From SAR86 cluster bacterium (lineage in GTDB: Bacteria; Pseudomonadota; Gammaproteobacteria; Magnimaribacterales; Magnimaribacteraceae): 64,000 nucleotides of DNA. The notes under the pieces are model-generated. The model had not been told where the DNA came from and searched no databases. It worked only from the letters and a program-made list of their open reading frames with translations. A program made the position numbers and the translations under genes. Positions 7,559 to 17,331 of the stretch are shown here, in pieces (position 1 is the first letter of the stretch; the number at the start of each line of letters is the position of its first letter). The stretch lies in NCBI GenBank assembly GCA_022447065.1, contig JAKUUM010000002.1, positions 62,001 through 126,000 on the forward strand, written 5' to 3'.

Positions 7559-8578
7559 CTATTCTTTATTGTCTAAGGTCTCAAGAATTTGTTTCTCTAT
7601 TTTTTTAGCTATTTTAGGGTTCTCTTCTAAGAACTCGACTGCATGAGCCTTTCCTTGTCCTATTTTTTCACCATCTAAACTATACCAAGCTCCTGATTTT
7701 TCTACTATACCTAAATCAGAGCCCCTATCTATGACCTCACCTAGTCTATTGATACCCTTATTGTAGATGATCTGGAATTCTGCTTGTTTAAAAGGGGGGG
7801 AAACTTTATTTTTTACTACTTTAACTCTTGTTTCATTGCCTACTATCTCATCTCCTTCTTTCACCGTCCCTATTCTTCTAATGTCTAATCGAACTGAAGA
7901 ATAGAACTTCAGAGCATTGCCACCAGAAGTAGTCTCAGGACTTCCAAACATAACTCCAATCTTGTGTCTTATCTGATTAATGAAAATAACTAAAGTATTA
8001 GATTTTGTAACACTCCCAGTTATTTTTCTAAGAGCTTGCGACATTAATCTTGCTTGAAGTCCCATATGAGAATCACCCATCTCTCCTTCTATTTCAGCTT
8101 TTGGCACTAGGGCTGCAACAGAATCGATCACCAGCATATCTACTCCTCCCAAATGAACGAAAATATCCACTATCTCTAAAGCTTGCTCTCCGGTGTCAGG
8201 TTGAGAAATAAGTAATTCTTCAATATTGACCCCAAGCTTTCCGGCATACATTGGATCGAGTGCATGTTCTGCATCTATAAATGCTGCCGTTCCACCCAAT
8301 TTTTGACATTGAGCAATAACCTCTAAGGCAAGAGTAGTTTTGCCTGAAGATTCAGGACCGTATATTTCAACCACTCGCCCTCGGGGAAGGCCACCTATTC
8401 CAAGAGCTAAATCTAATCCCAAAGATCCTGTAGAAATGGCTGGAATCTTCTCGATCTTTTTATCTCCCATTCGCATGACTGTGCCAGATCCAAACTGGCG
8501 TTCGATCTGGCCAAGTGAAGATTCTAATTGCTTGTTTTTATCTACTTCCTTGATATTTACTACCTTTTTCTGTGCCAT
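7559..8578 (-). CDS. recA: RecA recombinase
   Basis: The 339-residue protein has the Walker A motif 'GPESSGKTT' (residues 74-82), '[15 protein letters not shown]', the L1/L2 DNA-binding loops ('[17 protein letters not shown]') and a typical short C-terminal domain. RecA forms the strand-exchange filament and the co-protease that triggers LexA self-cleavage. I chose the ATG at 8578 (MAQKK) because TGGAAG lies at Shine-Dalgarno distance upstream; an in-frame start at 8602 would add eight residues unlike RecA and overlap the promoter. A LexA box and -10 element lie upstream. No recX follows: proS converges 20 bases past the stop. Confidence 0.97.
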   Translation of the reverse strand: MAQKKVVNIKEVDKNKQLESSLGQIERQFGSGTVMRMGDKKIEKIPAISTGSLGLDLALGIGGLPRGRVVEIYGPESSGKTTLALEVIAQCQKLGGTAAFIDAEHALDPMYAGKLGVNIEELLISQPDTGEQALEIVDIFVHLGGVDMLVIDSVAALVPKAEIEGEMGDSHMGLQARLMSQALRKITGSVTKSNTLVIFINQIRHKIGVMFGSPETTSGGNALKFYSSVRLDIRRIGTVKEGDEIVGNETRVKVVKNKVSPPFKQAEFQIIYNKGINRLGEVIDRGSDLGIVEKSGAWYSLDGEKIGQGKAHAVEFLEENPKIAKKIEKQILETLDNKE

Positions 8579-8606
8579 GTGTACTTCCAAATGCGTTAAC
8601 AAGGCA

Positions 8607-8612
8607 ATTATA
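8607..8612 (-). promoter_or_regulatory. recA -10 element
   Basis: TATAAT reads on the minus strand from 8612 to 8607, about 29 bases before the recA ATG. The -35 region at the expected spacing falls inside the LexA box and is a weak match (CTGTTT), so LexA binding would occlude RNA polymerase. Confidence 0.65.
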
Positions 8613-8617
8613 CATAG

Positions 8618-8637
8618 TACTGTATAAATAAACAGTA
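8618..8637. promoter_or_regulatory. LexA (SOS) box upstream of recA
   Basis: TACTGTATAAATAAACAGTA fits the gammaproteobacterial LexA operator (TACTGTATATATATACAGTA) at all but two central positions; the CTG-N10-CAG core is intact at 8620-8635. It lies five bases past the pncC stop and overlaps the recA -35 region, so recA is very probably under SOS control. Confidence 0.9.
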
Positions 8638-8641
8638 CTCT

Positions 8642-9136
8642 TTAATGCTGTTTTAATATATCAATTGTACCCAATAAAGCCCTCTCAACAGAAGAAAATC
8701 TAACTTCGTCTCTATTGCCAGAAAAGTACTCTGTAGAAGTTATTAAAGGGTGAAGAGTAACTTTCCATGCAAAGCAAACTGTACCCACTGGTTTAGACTC
8801 AGTTCCACCAGCAGGCCCTGCAATTCCACTTATAGCAACGCCAACGTCGGCACCAGATTTGTTAATTGCCCCTGAAACCATTTGTCTGGCAATCTCTTCA
8901 CTAACCGCTCCAAAAGTGTCTAAATCATTTGAAGATACGCCTAAGATTTGAGTTTTAGCTGTATATGAGTAAGTTACGAAAGAAGAATCAAACCATTCTG
9001 AACTACCAGGTACTGATGTAATAGATTGTCCTACCCATCCACCTGTGCATGACTCAACACAAGTAAGAGATAAACTTTTTTCTTTAAGCAATTCCCCTAA
9101 TTCTGCACTAATTAATATTAACTTTTCTTGATTCAC
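8642..9136 (-). CDS. pncC: PncC/CinA C-terminal-type nicotinamide-nucleotide amidase
   Basis: With the GTG at 9136 the protein is 164 residues, the normal size of stand-alone PncC, and a GAAGG Shine-Dalgarno lies eight bases upstream; a TTG at 9166 would add ten residues. It carries 'VESCTGGWVGQSIT' with the likely catalytic Ser29, and the loop 'SGIAGPAGGTESKPVGTV'. The enzyme deamidates nicotinamide mononucleotide to nicotinate mononucleotide in pyridine-nucleotide salvage. It sits immediately upstream of recA, as in many gammaproteobacteria, though the LexA box and recA promoter lie between them. Confidence 0.92.
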   Translation of the reverse strand: MNQEKLILISAELGELLKEKSLSLTCVESCTGGWVGQSITSVPGSSEWFDSSFVTYSYTAKTQILGVSSNDLDTFGAVSEEIARQMVSGAINKSGADVGVAISGIAGPAGGTESKPVGTVCFAWKVTLHPLITSTEYFSGNRDEVRFSSVERALLGTIDILKQH

Positions 9137-9241
9137 AAAAAGGCCTTCTATGAAGATAAGGCGCAATTAGACCAGAAATCAGATTATTGTCTACATAGTA
9201 GTTAATCAAATATGTTGGTAAAATCTACTTTCCTAAATGTT

Positions 9242-9565
9242 ATGGCTTTTATAGTTGTAGATTCTTGCATTAAATGCAAACTCACGGATTGTGTTGAGGT
9301 TTGCCCTGTGGATTGCTTTTATGAAGGACCAAATATGTTGGTTATCAATCCTGATGAGTGTATAGATTGTGCTTTATGTGAACCAGAGTGCCCTGTAGAT
9401 GCTATTTTTTCAGAAGATGAACTTCCGGAAGACCAAATCCCTTTTATAGATCTTAATGCTGAACTTTGTTTGGAATGGCCAAACATTACTGAACAAAAAG
9501 ACCCTCCAGAAGATGCTGATGAGTGGAGAGAAGTTAAAAATAAAATTAAATATCTTGAAAAGTAG
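9242..9565 (+). CDS. fdxA: FdxA, seven-iron ferredoxin
   Basis: Starting at ATG 9242 (MAFIVVDSC) the product is 107 residues, the normal FdxA length; an ATG at 9212 would add ten non-homologous residues. Cysteines at 9, 12, 17, 21 and 25 ('[14 protein letters not shown]') and the second cluster '[15 protein letters not shown]' are arranged as in Azotobacter-type ferredoxins with one 3Fe-4S and one 4Fe-4S cluster. The C-terminal acidic region with '[12 protein letters not shown]' is also typical. It acts as a low-potential electron carrier; its partners are not visible. Its end overlaps the convergent DUF368 gene by 20 bases. Confidence 0.95.
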   Translation: MAFIVVDSCIKCKLTDCVEVCPVDCFYEGPNMLVINPDECIDCALCEPECPVDAIFSEDELPEDQIPFIDLNAELCLEWPNITEQKDPPEDADEWREVKNKIKYLEK

Positions 9566-10406
9566 AAGAGATTTTCTGTAAAAGGAAAATAAAGAAAACT
9601 CCTAAACCTAAACCAAAGAGAGCTTCGAGATAGCCTAACTGGTATTTAGGTAAGGATATTATCCACGCCCCTGATTTCCATAACAAAGGAATGCTTAATA
9701 AGACTAAAGAATAAAAGAAACCCATAAGATATTCAGGATAATTTTCATAGGCTTTTTTCACTATCCTTATAAAAAGTAATAGCCCAAGTAAGCATCCAGA
9801 AAATAAACTTGATAATACAAGTAAATCAAGTTCTTTTAAAGAGAGTATAACCGCTTGATAAAGGCCTAAGAGTAAAAGTATAAAACTTCCTGAAATACCA
9901 GGAAGAATAAAAGCACAAACCGCAACAAAACCTCCAAAGAAAAAGTAAATTAGACTAATTTCTTTCAGTTCGTTTGGTGGTAAGCTCCAAGCAAAACCTA
10001 CTATTAGAGAAGCTAATAAGAATCCTATAAGAAACCTTCTATGTATTTTTTCGGGCTTCAAAGGTTTAAAAAATAAAGAAGTCAATAAAAGTCCAGAAAA
10101 GAATGACTTCAGAAAGAAAGGAAAATTTTCGGAAAGGAAGATAATAGCAGAAGAAAAAGAAAAAGCAGCTACAAGCATACCTAAGACTAGGAAGAAGAGA
10201 AAACTAGCATCAGAATACTTCCAAGCTTCATTTAAATTTCCCTTTAGAACTTGATTTACGAAAACAATATTGATATTTGCAATGGCTCTTATTAATCTTT
10301 CATAAATACCTAAAATAAGTGCAATAGTACCTCCAGAAACACCAGGGATTATCTCGGCTATTCCCATAATCATACCTTTAAAGAAAATTCGTAAATTAGT
10401 CTTCAT
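9546..10406 (-). CDS. DUF368 membrane protein (PopT-type undecaprenyl-phosphate translocase family)
   Basis: I start this at ATG 10406 ([11 protein letters not shown]), 13 bases past the pcm stop, giving 286 residues; a TTG start at 10451 would overlap pcm by 32 bases. The DUF368 signature '[20 protein letters not shown]' is near the N-terminus and a second similar motif '[18 protein letters not shown]'-like sequence ([17 protein letters not shown]) follows near residue 180. About eight hydrophobic helices are visible. DUF368 proteins have been reported to recycle undecaprenyl phosphate across the inner membrane, which would supply mraY and the mur pathway encoded in this window. It follows pcm where nlpD/rpoS are commonly found. 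Confidence 0.88.
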   Translation of the reverse strand: MKTNLRIFFKGMIMGIAEIIPGVSGGTIALILGIYERLIRAIANINIVFVNQVLKGNLNEAWKYSDASFLFFLVLGMLVAAFSFSSAIIFLSENFPFFLKSFFSGLLLTSLFFKPLKPEKIHRRFLIGFLLASLIVGFAWSLPPNELKEISLIYFFFGGFVAVCAFILPGISGSFILLLLGLYQAVILSLKELDLLVLSSLFSGCLLGLLLFIRIVKKAYENYPEYLMGFFYSLVLLSIPLLWKSGAWIISLPKYQLGYLEALFGLGLGVFFIFLLQKISSTFQDI

Positions 10407-10419
10407 AAAAAAAGTTAAT

Positions 10420-11106
10420 TTACTCAATCTTTCCTTCCAATAAGGGTACAAAAAGAACTTGATCCAAAATTTTAGTTTCGTATTTATCCTTTCCTATTTT
10501 TTGAATTAAAGTTAAGTTTTGACGGTCCTTTCCTCCAACTGGAGCGATCAGTCTTCCACCCATAGATAACTTATCTAAGAAATAACTAGGGACTTCTAAA
10601 GGGGCTGCTGCAAAGAGTATTGCGTCGTATTTATCTGATCTTCCTTGAAACTCTGAACCATCATCGAAAATAAGTTTTACATTTCTTATTTTTAGATTTT
10701 TTAAATTAATAACTGCCTTGTCGTGCAATGCTTTAATTCTTTCTAAAGTATGCACTGTTTTAGAAAATTTAGAGAGAATAGCAGCTTGATAACCACAACC
10801 TGTCCCAATTTCAAGAGCTTTTTCTATAGGTTGAACTTCTAGTTTCTTATCCTCTATAAGTATCTCTGTCATCTTGGCAACTATATAAGGTTGAGAAATT
10901 GTTTGTTGATATCCAATGGGTAAAGCTAGATCCTCATAAGCTCTTGAAGATAAGGCTTCATCTAAAAATAGATGCCTTGGGGTATCTCTCATTGCTTCCA
11001 GAATTCTGACATCCTTAATACCCTTTTCAGTTAACCTTTCAACCAGTCTTTGCCTAGTTCTAAGAGAGGTCATGCCTAAACCTTGGGTTTTTTCTATTTC
11101 CAACAC
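10420..11106 (-). CDS. pcm: Protein-L-isoaspartate O-methyltransferase
   Basis: The 228-residue protein contains the S-adenosylmethionine-binding motif 'ALEIGTGCGYQAAIL' and the substrate-side segments 'RHLFLDEALSSRAYEDLALPIGYQQTISQPY' (given in two parts: RHLFLDEALSSRAYEDLALP and IGYQQTISQPY). These identify Pcm, which methylates damaged isoaspartyl residues so that they can be repaired. The first eleven residues before Met12 are not conserved, so the true start may be the ATG at 11073. It follows surE by two bases, the standard gammaproteobacterial pairing. Confidence 0.95.
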   Translation of the reverse strand: MLEIEKTQGLGMTSLRTRQRLVERLTEKGIKDVRILEAMRDTPRHLFLDEALSSRAYEDLALPIGYQQTISQPYIVAKMTEILIEDKKLEVQPIEKALEIGTGCGYQAAILSKFSKTVHTLERIKALHDKAVINLKNLKIRNVKLIFDDGSEFQGRSDKYDAILFAAAPLEVPSYFLDKLSMGGRLIAPVGGKDRQNLTLIQKIGKDKYETKILDQVLFVPLLEGKIE

Positions 11107-11108
11107 GC

Positions 11109-11882
11109 TTAATTAAAAGAACTTAACCATACATTTAGTTCTTTGGAATAATCACCTACTAAAAATCTTGGACCAATCGGAGTAACTGAAACAGCACCTC
11201 TAGTTAGAGTTTCTATATCTGTGTTCTCATTATTATTTGGTATTTTACTTCTGTGTGTTATCCAAAACTGGTCTTTCCCTGAAGTCAGAGTTTCTTTGTG
11301 AGGTGGATTTCTAGTTCCCCAGGATCCGAGTGAAGTGAGTACTATTTCATTAATTTCTTCATATGCAAGATTGGGGACATTAAGATTTAGAGTTATCTTT
11401 GGGTCGGTCTTTAACAGGTGAAATTTTTCTACTATGTCGTATGTAATTTTTCCTGCTGAAATAAAATTAGGTTGAGTTTTTCCTGTTGATCCAGGTTGCA
11501 AAAAAGCTGCAGCAGAGACTGCTATTGATGGAACAGAAAATTCTCTGCCTTCCATAGCTGCGTTTACGGTCCCAGAGTAAAGTAAATCTTCAGCCATGTT
11601 TGCTCCAAAGTTTATTCCACTTAATAATAAGTCTGGCTTGAAAGGGCAAAGTTCATGTAAGCCCAAATGAACGCAATCGACAGGAGTCCCATTTACTGCC
11701 ACAAAATTTTCTTTAATTTTCTTAGGAAATAAAGGTCTTTTGGTTGTTATGGATGCGCCTGATCCACTCATTTCTCTCTCAGGAGCTATAACAAAGACTT
11801 CATGTTTTTCAGCTAAACAATTGTAAAGAACATTTATTCCTTCTGCTTCAATTCCATCGTCATTACATAACATTATTTTCAT
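11109..11882 (-). CDS. surE: 5'-nucleotidase SurE
   Basis: The 257-residue protein opens with 'MLCNDDGIEAEGI', where Asp8-Asp9 are metal ligands, and also has 'VNGTPVDCVHLGLHEL' and 'SGINFGANMAEDLLYSGTV' (two parts of the conserved core). SurE is a metal-dependent nucleoside monophosphate and exopolyphosphate phosphatase. It lies seven bases downstream of ispF and two upstream of pcm; truD, which commonly intervenes between ispF and surE, is absent. Confidence 0.95.
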   Translation of the reverse strand: MKIMLCNDDGIEAEGINVLYNCLAEKHEVFVIAPEREMSGSGASITTKRPLFPKKIKENFVAVNGTPVDCVHLGLHELCPFKPDLLLSGINFGANMAEDLLYSGTVNAAMEGREFSVPSIAVSAAAFLQPGSTGKTQPNFISAGKITYDIVEKFHLLKTDPKITLNLNVPNLAYEEINEIVLTSLGSWGTRNPPHKETLTSGKDQFWITHRSKIPNNNENTDIETLTRGAVSVTPIGPRFLVGDYSKELNVWLSSFN

Positions 11883-11889
11883 GAAAAAT

Positions 11890-12366
11890 TTATAAGCTTT
11901 TTTTAATTAAAGACACTGCTTGGCAAGCAATTCCTTTTTTTGTACCCTCAAAGCCTAAGCCATCTGTAGTAGTAGCCTTGCAACTAACATATTCTTTTTC
12001 TATCTTAAGGTCCTTAGAAATGCACTCAATTATTAAGTCTATTTGCTCCCTTATTTTTGGCTCTTCAGCAATCAATGTTATATCTACATTAATAATTTCA
12101 TAATGCTTTGAACTCAAAAGACTGACAACTTCATTTAAAAGTAATCGACTTGAAACTTCTTCATTTTTTGGATCTTCTGAAGGAAACAAACCCCCTATAT
12201 CGCCTAAAGCAGCTGCACCTAATAAAGAATCAATAAGCGCATGGATGATTACATCTCCATCAGAGTAAGCCTCTATAGAAAATTCGCTCTCTATGAAAAT
12301 GCCTCCAAGGACCATCCCTTTCCCAGGAATCAGCTTGTGTGCATCATATCCAAATCCAACTCTCAA
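11890..12366 (-). CDS. ispF: 2-C-methyl-D-erythritol 2,4-cyclodiphosphate synthase
   Basis: At 158 residues the protein matches IspF length and has the zinc-binding 'GYDAHKL' (Asp8, His10), 'SDGDVIIHALIDSLLGA' with a further metal His, and the C-terminal 'KATTTDGLGFEGTKKGI'. It catalyses the cyclisation step of the MEP isoprenoid pathway, feeding undecaprenyl phosphate and quinones. It begins one base after the ispD stop, so the two steps are almost certainly co-expressed. Confidence 0.96.
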   Translation of the reverse strand: MRVGFGYDAHKLIPGKGMVLGGIFIESEFSIEAYSDGDVIIHALIDSLLGAAALGDIGGLFPSEDPKNEEVSSRLLLNEVVSLLSSKHYEIINVDITLIAEEPKIREQIDLIIECISKDLKIEKEYVSCKATTTDGLGFEGTKKGIACQAVSLIKKSL

Positions 12367-12367
12367 A

Positions 12368-13075
12368 TTAGTTCTCCATTCTTCCTTGAGAAGAAAGAAT
12401 TGACTTAATCAAAACTATATCTTCGGGAAAAGTTAACTTTATATTATCCTTCGAGCCCTGAACCATCTTCAATTTACCTCCATTTGCTTCTACCAAATTA
12501 GCTTCATCGGTAAAATCTTTTTTTAGGTTCTTTTCCAATGTTGCTCTAACCAGAATATCTTTTTTAAAAATTTGAGGAGTGAATGCTCTCCAAAGTCTTG
12601 TGCGATCGAAAGTATTTAAAATTAAGGAATTTCCCTTACCGACCTCTTTAATAGTATCTGTGCAAGGAATACCTAGAACTATCCCATCAATTTCTTCTTC
12701 CATAGAGTTAATAATTTCTTGTACATCCGAACTCCTTAGACATGGACGTACAGCATCATGAATTAAAATATGTTTGTAGAATGTATCAGATTCTTCCCAG
12801 AACTTTATTCCATTCAAAACTGATTTCATCCTTGAACTGCCTCCTTCTGTTACAAAAACTTTTGGATTTTTAATTACATCTAGGGATTTATAATATTGGT
12901 CATTTGGTGGAACCACTACACAAATTCCCAAACAATCCGAAAAATCAAGCAGAGGTCTAATACTTAATTCTAAAATACTTTTGTCACCTATCTTTAAAAA
13001 CTGTTTTGGAACTTCTTTACTAAACCTCTTACCACTCCCAGCTGCTGGAACAATAGCAACAAAACTTTTATTCAC
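12368..13075 (-). CDS. ispD: 2-C-methyl-D-erythritol 4-phosphate cytidylyltransferase
   Basis: The 235-residue nucleotidyltransferase has the N-terminal 'VPAAGSGKRFSKEVPKQF' CTP-binding loop, 'LIHDAVRPCL' and the C-terminal 'FTDEANLVEANGGKLKMVQG' (conserved D/E and G positions). It forms CDP-methylerythritol in the MEP pathway. Its start overlaps the ftsB stop by four bases and its stop is one base from ispF. Confidence 0.96.
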   Translation of the reverse strand: MNKSFVAIVPAAGSGKRFSKEVPKQFLKIGDKSILELSIRPLLDFSDCLGICVVVPPNDQYYKSLDVIKNPKVFVTEGGSSRMKSVLNGIKFWEESDTFYKHILIHDAVRPCLRSSDVQEIINSMEEEIDGIVLGIPCTDTIKEVGKGNSLILNTFDRTRLWRAFTPQIFKKDILVRATLEKNLKKDFTDEANLVEANGGKLKMVQGSKDNIKLTFPEDIVLIKSILSSQGRMEN

Positions 13076-13437
13076 TGGTCTTGTTTAAGATTAGAAAGAT
13101 CAATTTCTTTATTTTTAATCTGCTCTGATTTAAATTTATAAAAAGTTTCGCCTGGTTTTATGAAGCCTAATTCAGACCTTGCTAGACCTTCTATTGCATT
13201 TCTCCCTGAACTTAATCTATTTTTCTCTTGCTCAAGTAAAAGATTCTTGCTCTCTAATTCTTGAGTTAAATCCTCTTTTTCTTTAATTTCTTCTTTTAAA
13301 TCTTTTAAACTCCAGTAACTGTAATCCCCTGTCCAAATATTAACTTGTACTAGAATTAGAGCAACTGATAGGAAAACCATCAAAGAAAAAAACAGGAAGT
13401 CCTTTCTATTGATCTCTTTAAATTCAGGTAACTTCAT
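13072..13437 (-). CDS. ftsB: Cell-division protein FtsB
   Basis: The 121-residue bitopic protein has a cytoplasmic N-terminus, a membrane helix at about 14-33 and a Leu/Glu/Lys-rich coiled coil at about 40-85, followed by 'AIEGLARSELGFIKPGETFY', which matches the conserved FtsB/DivIC tail. FtsB forms the FtsQLB complex that activates FtsWI. The N-terminal cytoplasmic portion is longer than in E. coli. It overlaps eno by 14 bases upstream and ispD by four bases downstream, as in the common eno-ftsB-ispD arrangement. Confidence 0.92.
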   Translation of the reverse strand: MKLPEFKEINRKDFLFFSLMVFLSVALILVQVNIWTGDYSYWSLKDLKEEIKEKEDLTQELESKNLLLEQEKNRLSSGRNAIEGLARSELGFIKPGETFYKFKSEQIKNKEIDLSNLKQDQ

Positions 13438-14722
13438 CTATACCGGAGAAAGGAATATTAAATTTTTCCTCTAAAATCAACATTCGGTTATATTTTGCTA
13501 CTCTATCAGTCCTGCATGGAGCTCCTGTTTTAATTTGTCCAGAGTTTAAACCTATAGCAATATCAGCTATAGAAGTATCTTCCGTTTCGCCTGAACGATG
13601 AGAGATAATAGTCTTATAACCATTCTCTTTAGATAAATTAACTGCTTCCATGGCTTCTGAGATAGTACCTATTTGGTTTATCTTTACTAGAACAGAGTTA
13701 GCAACCTTTTGTTTGATTCCTTTTTTTATTCTATTTGTGTTTGTAACAAAAAGATCATCGCCCACTAATTGTATTTCTGACCCTAAACTCTTGGTAAGAG
13801 ACTTCCATCCTTCCCAATCATCTTCATCTAAACCATCTTCGATAGAATTGATAGGGTATTTTGATTTTAGAGTATTAAGGTAATTAATCATTTCGTTAGA
13901 GTTAAAACTCTTATCTATACCCCTTAATAAATATTGGCCTTCATTAAAAAGCTCTGAGGAGGCGCAGTCCAAACATATAAAAACCTGACTTCCCGCTTTA
14001 TAGCCAGAAACATCTATTGCTTTGAGAATAAGGTCAAGAGCTTCTTCTGCAGAATCTAGTTGGGGAGCAAAACCTCCTTCATCTCCAACTGATATATTCA
14101 GTTTCTGTTTCTTAAGTTGTTCTTTCAGCTCGTGGTAAATTTCCACCCCGCATTGAAAAGCAGATTTAAAATTACTAAAGCCACTGGGTTGAATCATAAA
14201 CTCTTGAAAATCAATATTGTTATCTGCATGAACACCACCGTTTAAGATATTCATCATAGGGTTGGGTAATGTTGCTTTTTCATCTACTTCAAAGAGGTCT
14301 TTATATAATAGGTTTACACACTCATACAAAGGCAAGCTTCTAGATTTAGCAGACACCCTTAAATTAGCCAGTGAGACTACCAAGATTGTATTTGCTCCAA
14401 AAGTACTTTTATTGTTAGTTCCATCTGCCTTGCATAAAATTGAATCTATATTGGTTTGGTCCAGTGGATCTAATCCAGCTAACAATTCTTTTATCTCATT
14501 ATTTATTACATTTACTGCCTTAGAAACTCCCCTGCCAAAAAATCGAGTTTCATCTTTATCTCTTATCTCAAGAGCCTCATATTTTCCAGCTGAAGCTCCA
14601 GAAGGGACATAAGAAATCGAAGAACTATCATCCGAGAGTCTTACCTCACAAGCCAAAGTTGGATTCCCTCTAGAATCAAATACCTCAAAAGCAGAAATAT
14701 CTTCTATTGTTAATTTGTTCAC
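13424..14722 (-). CDS. eno: Enolase
   Basis: The 432-residue glycolytic enzyme contains 'AFEVFDSRGNPTLACEV' at the N-terminus, catalytic Glu/Asp/Lys motifs 'GDEGGFAPQL', 'SIEDGLDEDDWEGW', 'VKINQIGTISEAMEA' and 'SHRSGETEDTSIADIAIG'. It interconverts 2-phosphoglycerate and phosphoenolpyruvate; PEP is the co-substrate of the adjacent KdsA and of MurA elsewhere in the window. It follows kdsA by two bases and overlaps ftsB. Confidence 0.97.
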   Translation of the reverse strand: MNKLTIEDISAFEVFDSRGNPTLACEVRLSDDSSSISYVPSGASAGKYEALEIRDKDETRFFGRGVSKAVNVINNEIKELLAGLDPLDQTNIDSILCKADGTNNKSTFGANTILVVSLANLRVSAKSRSLPLYECVNLLYKDLFEVDEKATLPNPMMNILNGGVHADNNIDFQEFMIQPSGFSNFKSAFQCGVEIYHELKEQLKKQKLNISVGDEGGFAPQLDSAEEALDLILKAIDVSGYKAGSQVFICLDCASSELFNEGQYLLRGIDKSFNSNEMINYLNTLKSKYPINSIEDGLDEDDWEGWKSLTKSLGSEIQLVGDDLFVTNTNRIKKGIKQKVANSVLVKINQIGTISEAMEAVNLSKENGYKTIISHRSGETEDTSIADIAIGLNSGQIKTGAPCRTDRVAKYNRMLILEEKFNIPFSGIDEVT

Positions 14723-14724
14723 AT

Positions 14725-15564
14725 TTAATTTATTTTGATATCAGAAAAGCTTTTTACTAATGCGTCTATAGATTTAATTTGAACCAAAAATTCTCTTAAA
14801 TGTTTTAAAGGTAAAGCACAAGGACCGTCACATTTAGCTAAATCAGGGTCAGGATGTACTTCAAGAAATAATCCAGCTAGACCAATAGACATAGCTGATT
14901 TAGCAAGGTCCAATACATAAGACCTTCTACCAGAAGTTATATTCCCACCTCCTCCTGGTTCTTGTAGAGAATGAGTCACATCAAATATTACAGGATATTG
15001 ATAATTTTTGAGCTGTGCTAAGCCCATCATGTCTACAATAAGATTCTTATAACCAAATGATGTTCCTCTTTCGCATAGTAAAATATTTTCATTACCAAAA
15101 TGCTTAAATTTATCAATAATATTTTCTACTTCTGAAGGAGAAAGAAATTGACCTTTTTTGATATTAATTGGTAGGCCCGTTGATGCAGCACTAAAAAGCA
15201 AGTCTGTCTGCCTGCATAAAAATGCAGGAATTTGTAAGAGATCTAAAACTTTACTAGCTTTAAAGATTTCTTCAGAAGTATGTACATCTGAAATAACTGG
15301 AACTCTATAGTCAACTTTGATTTTTTTTAAAATATCTAGACCTTCGTCTACTCCAGGTCCTCTGAAAGAATCAAATGAAGACCTATTTGCTTTATCGTAT
15401 GAAGCCTTAAATATGAAAGGGATGTCAAGTTCTTCAGTAACCTGCTTACATTCTTCAACCACTTCCTTAATTGTGTTTCCATCCTCTAATACATTAAGAC
15501 CAGCAATAAGCACAAAATCTTCTTTATTGCTAAGTTTAATTTTTCCTACTTCTACCTGCTTCAC
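14725..15564 (-). CDS. kdsA: 3-deoxy-D-manno-octulosonate-8-phosphate synthase
   Basis: The 279-residue protein has the KdsA signatures 'AGLNVLEDGNTIKEV', 'FKASYDKANRSSFDSFRGPG' and 'DVTHSLQEPGGGG'. It condenses PEP with arabinose 5-phosphate (made by KdsD at 47288-48256) to give Kdo-8-P for lipopolysaccharide. It lies between pyrG (nine bases) and eno (two bases), the classic gammaproteobacterial order. Confidence 0.97.
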   Translation of the reverse strand: MKQVEVGKIKLSNKEDFVLIAGLNVLEDGNTIKEVVEECKQVTEELDIPFIFKASYDKANRSSFDSFRGPGVDEGLDILKKIKVDYRVPVISDVHTSEEIFKASKVLDLLQIPAFLCRQTDLLFSAASTGLPINIKKGQFLSPSEVENIIDKFKHFGNENILLCERGTSFGYKNLIVDMMGLAQLKNYQYPVIFDVTHSLQEPGGGGNITSGRRSYVLDLAKSAMSIGLAGLFLEVHPDPDLAKCDGPCALPLKHLREFLVQIKSIDALVKSFSDIKIN

Positions 15565-15573
15565 TTTAACTAC

Positions 15574-17217
<1,644 letters not shown>

Positions 17218-17232
17218 CTATCTAACAAACAG

Positions 17233-17262
17233 AAAAAAGCTTCTGCAAGATGGCACTGCAGA
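17233..17262 (-). terminator. Possible weak rho-independent terminator after dnaB
   Basis: On the minus strand TCTGCA and TGCAGA form a 6-bp stem around a nine-base loop (17262-17242), followed after a few bases by six T residues (17238-17233). It lies between the dnaB stop and the pyrG start. The stem is short and only half GC, so this is tentative. Confidence 0.35.
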
Positions 17263-17331
17263 TTAACAAAAAGTTCGTTCGCCTACAACGTAAATAATTT
17301 TTAAAAGGTACTTCGTGAGTTTGGTTTAGAA

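Noticed and set aside
8579-8602. Longer recA start adding MLTHLEVH
   Set aside because: The extension does not resemble RecA, and the ATG at 8578 has a Shine-Dalgarno sequence at the right distance.
10407-10451. Longer DUF368 start at TTG 10451
   Set aside because: It would overlap pcm by 32 bases with a rare start codon, while the ATG at 10406 yields a normal family N-terminus.
17218-17331. Possible small RNA or tRNA between dnaB and pyrG
   Set aside because: No cloverleaf or conserved tRNA sequence can be drawn; only a weak hairpin followed by T residues is present.
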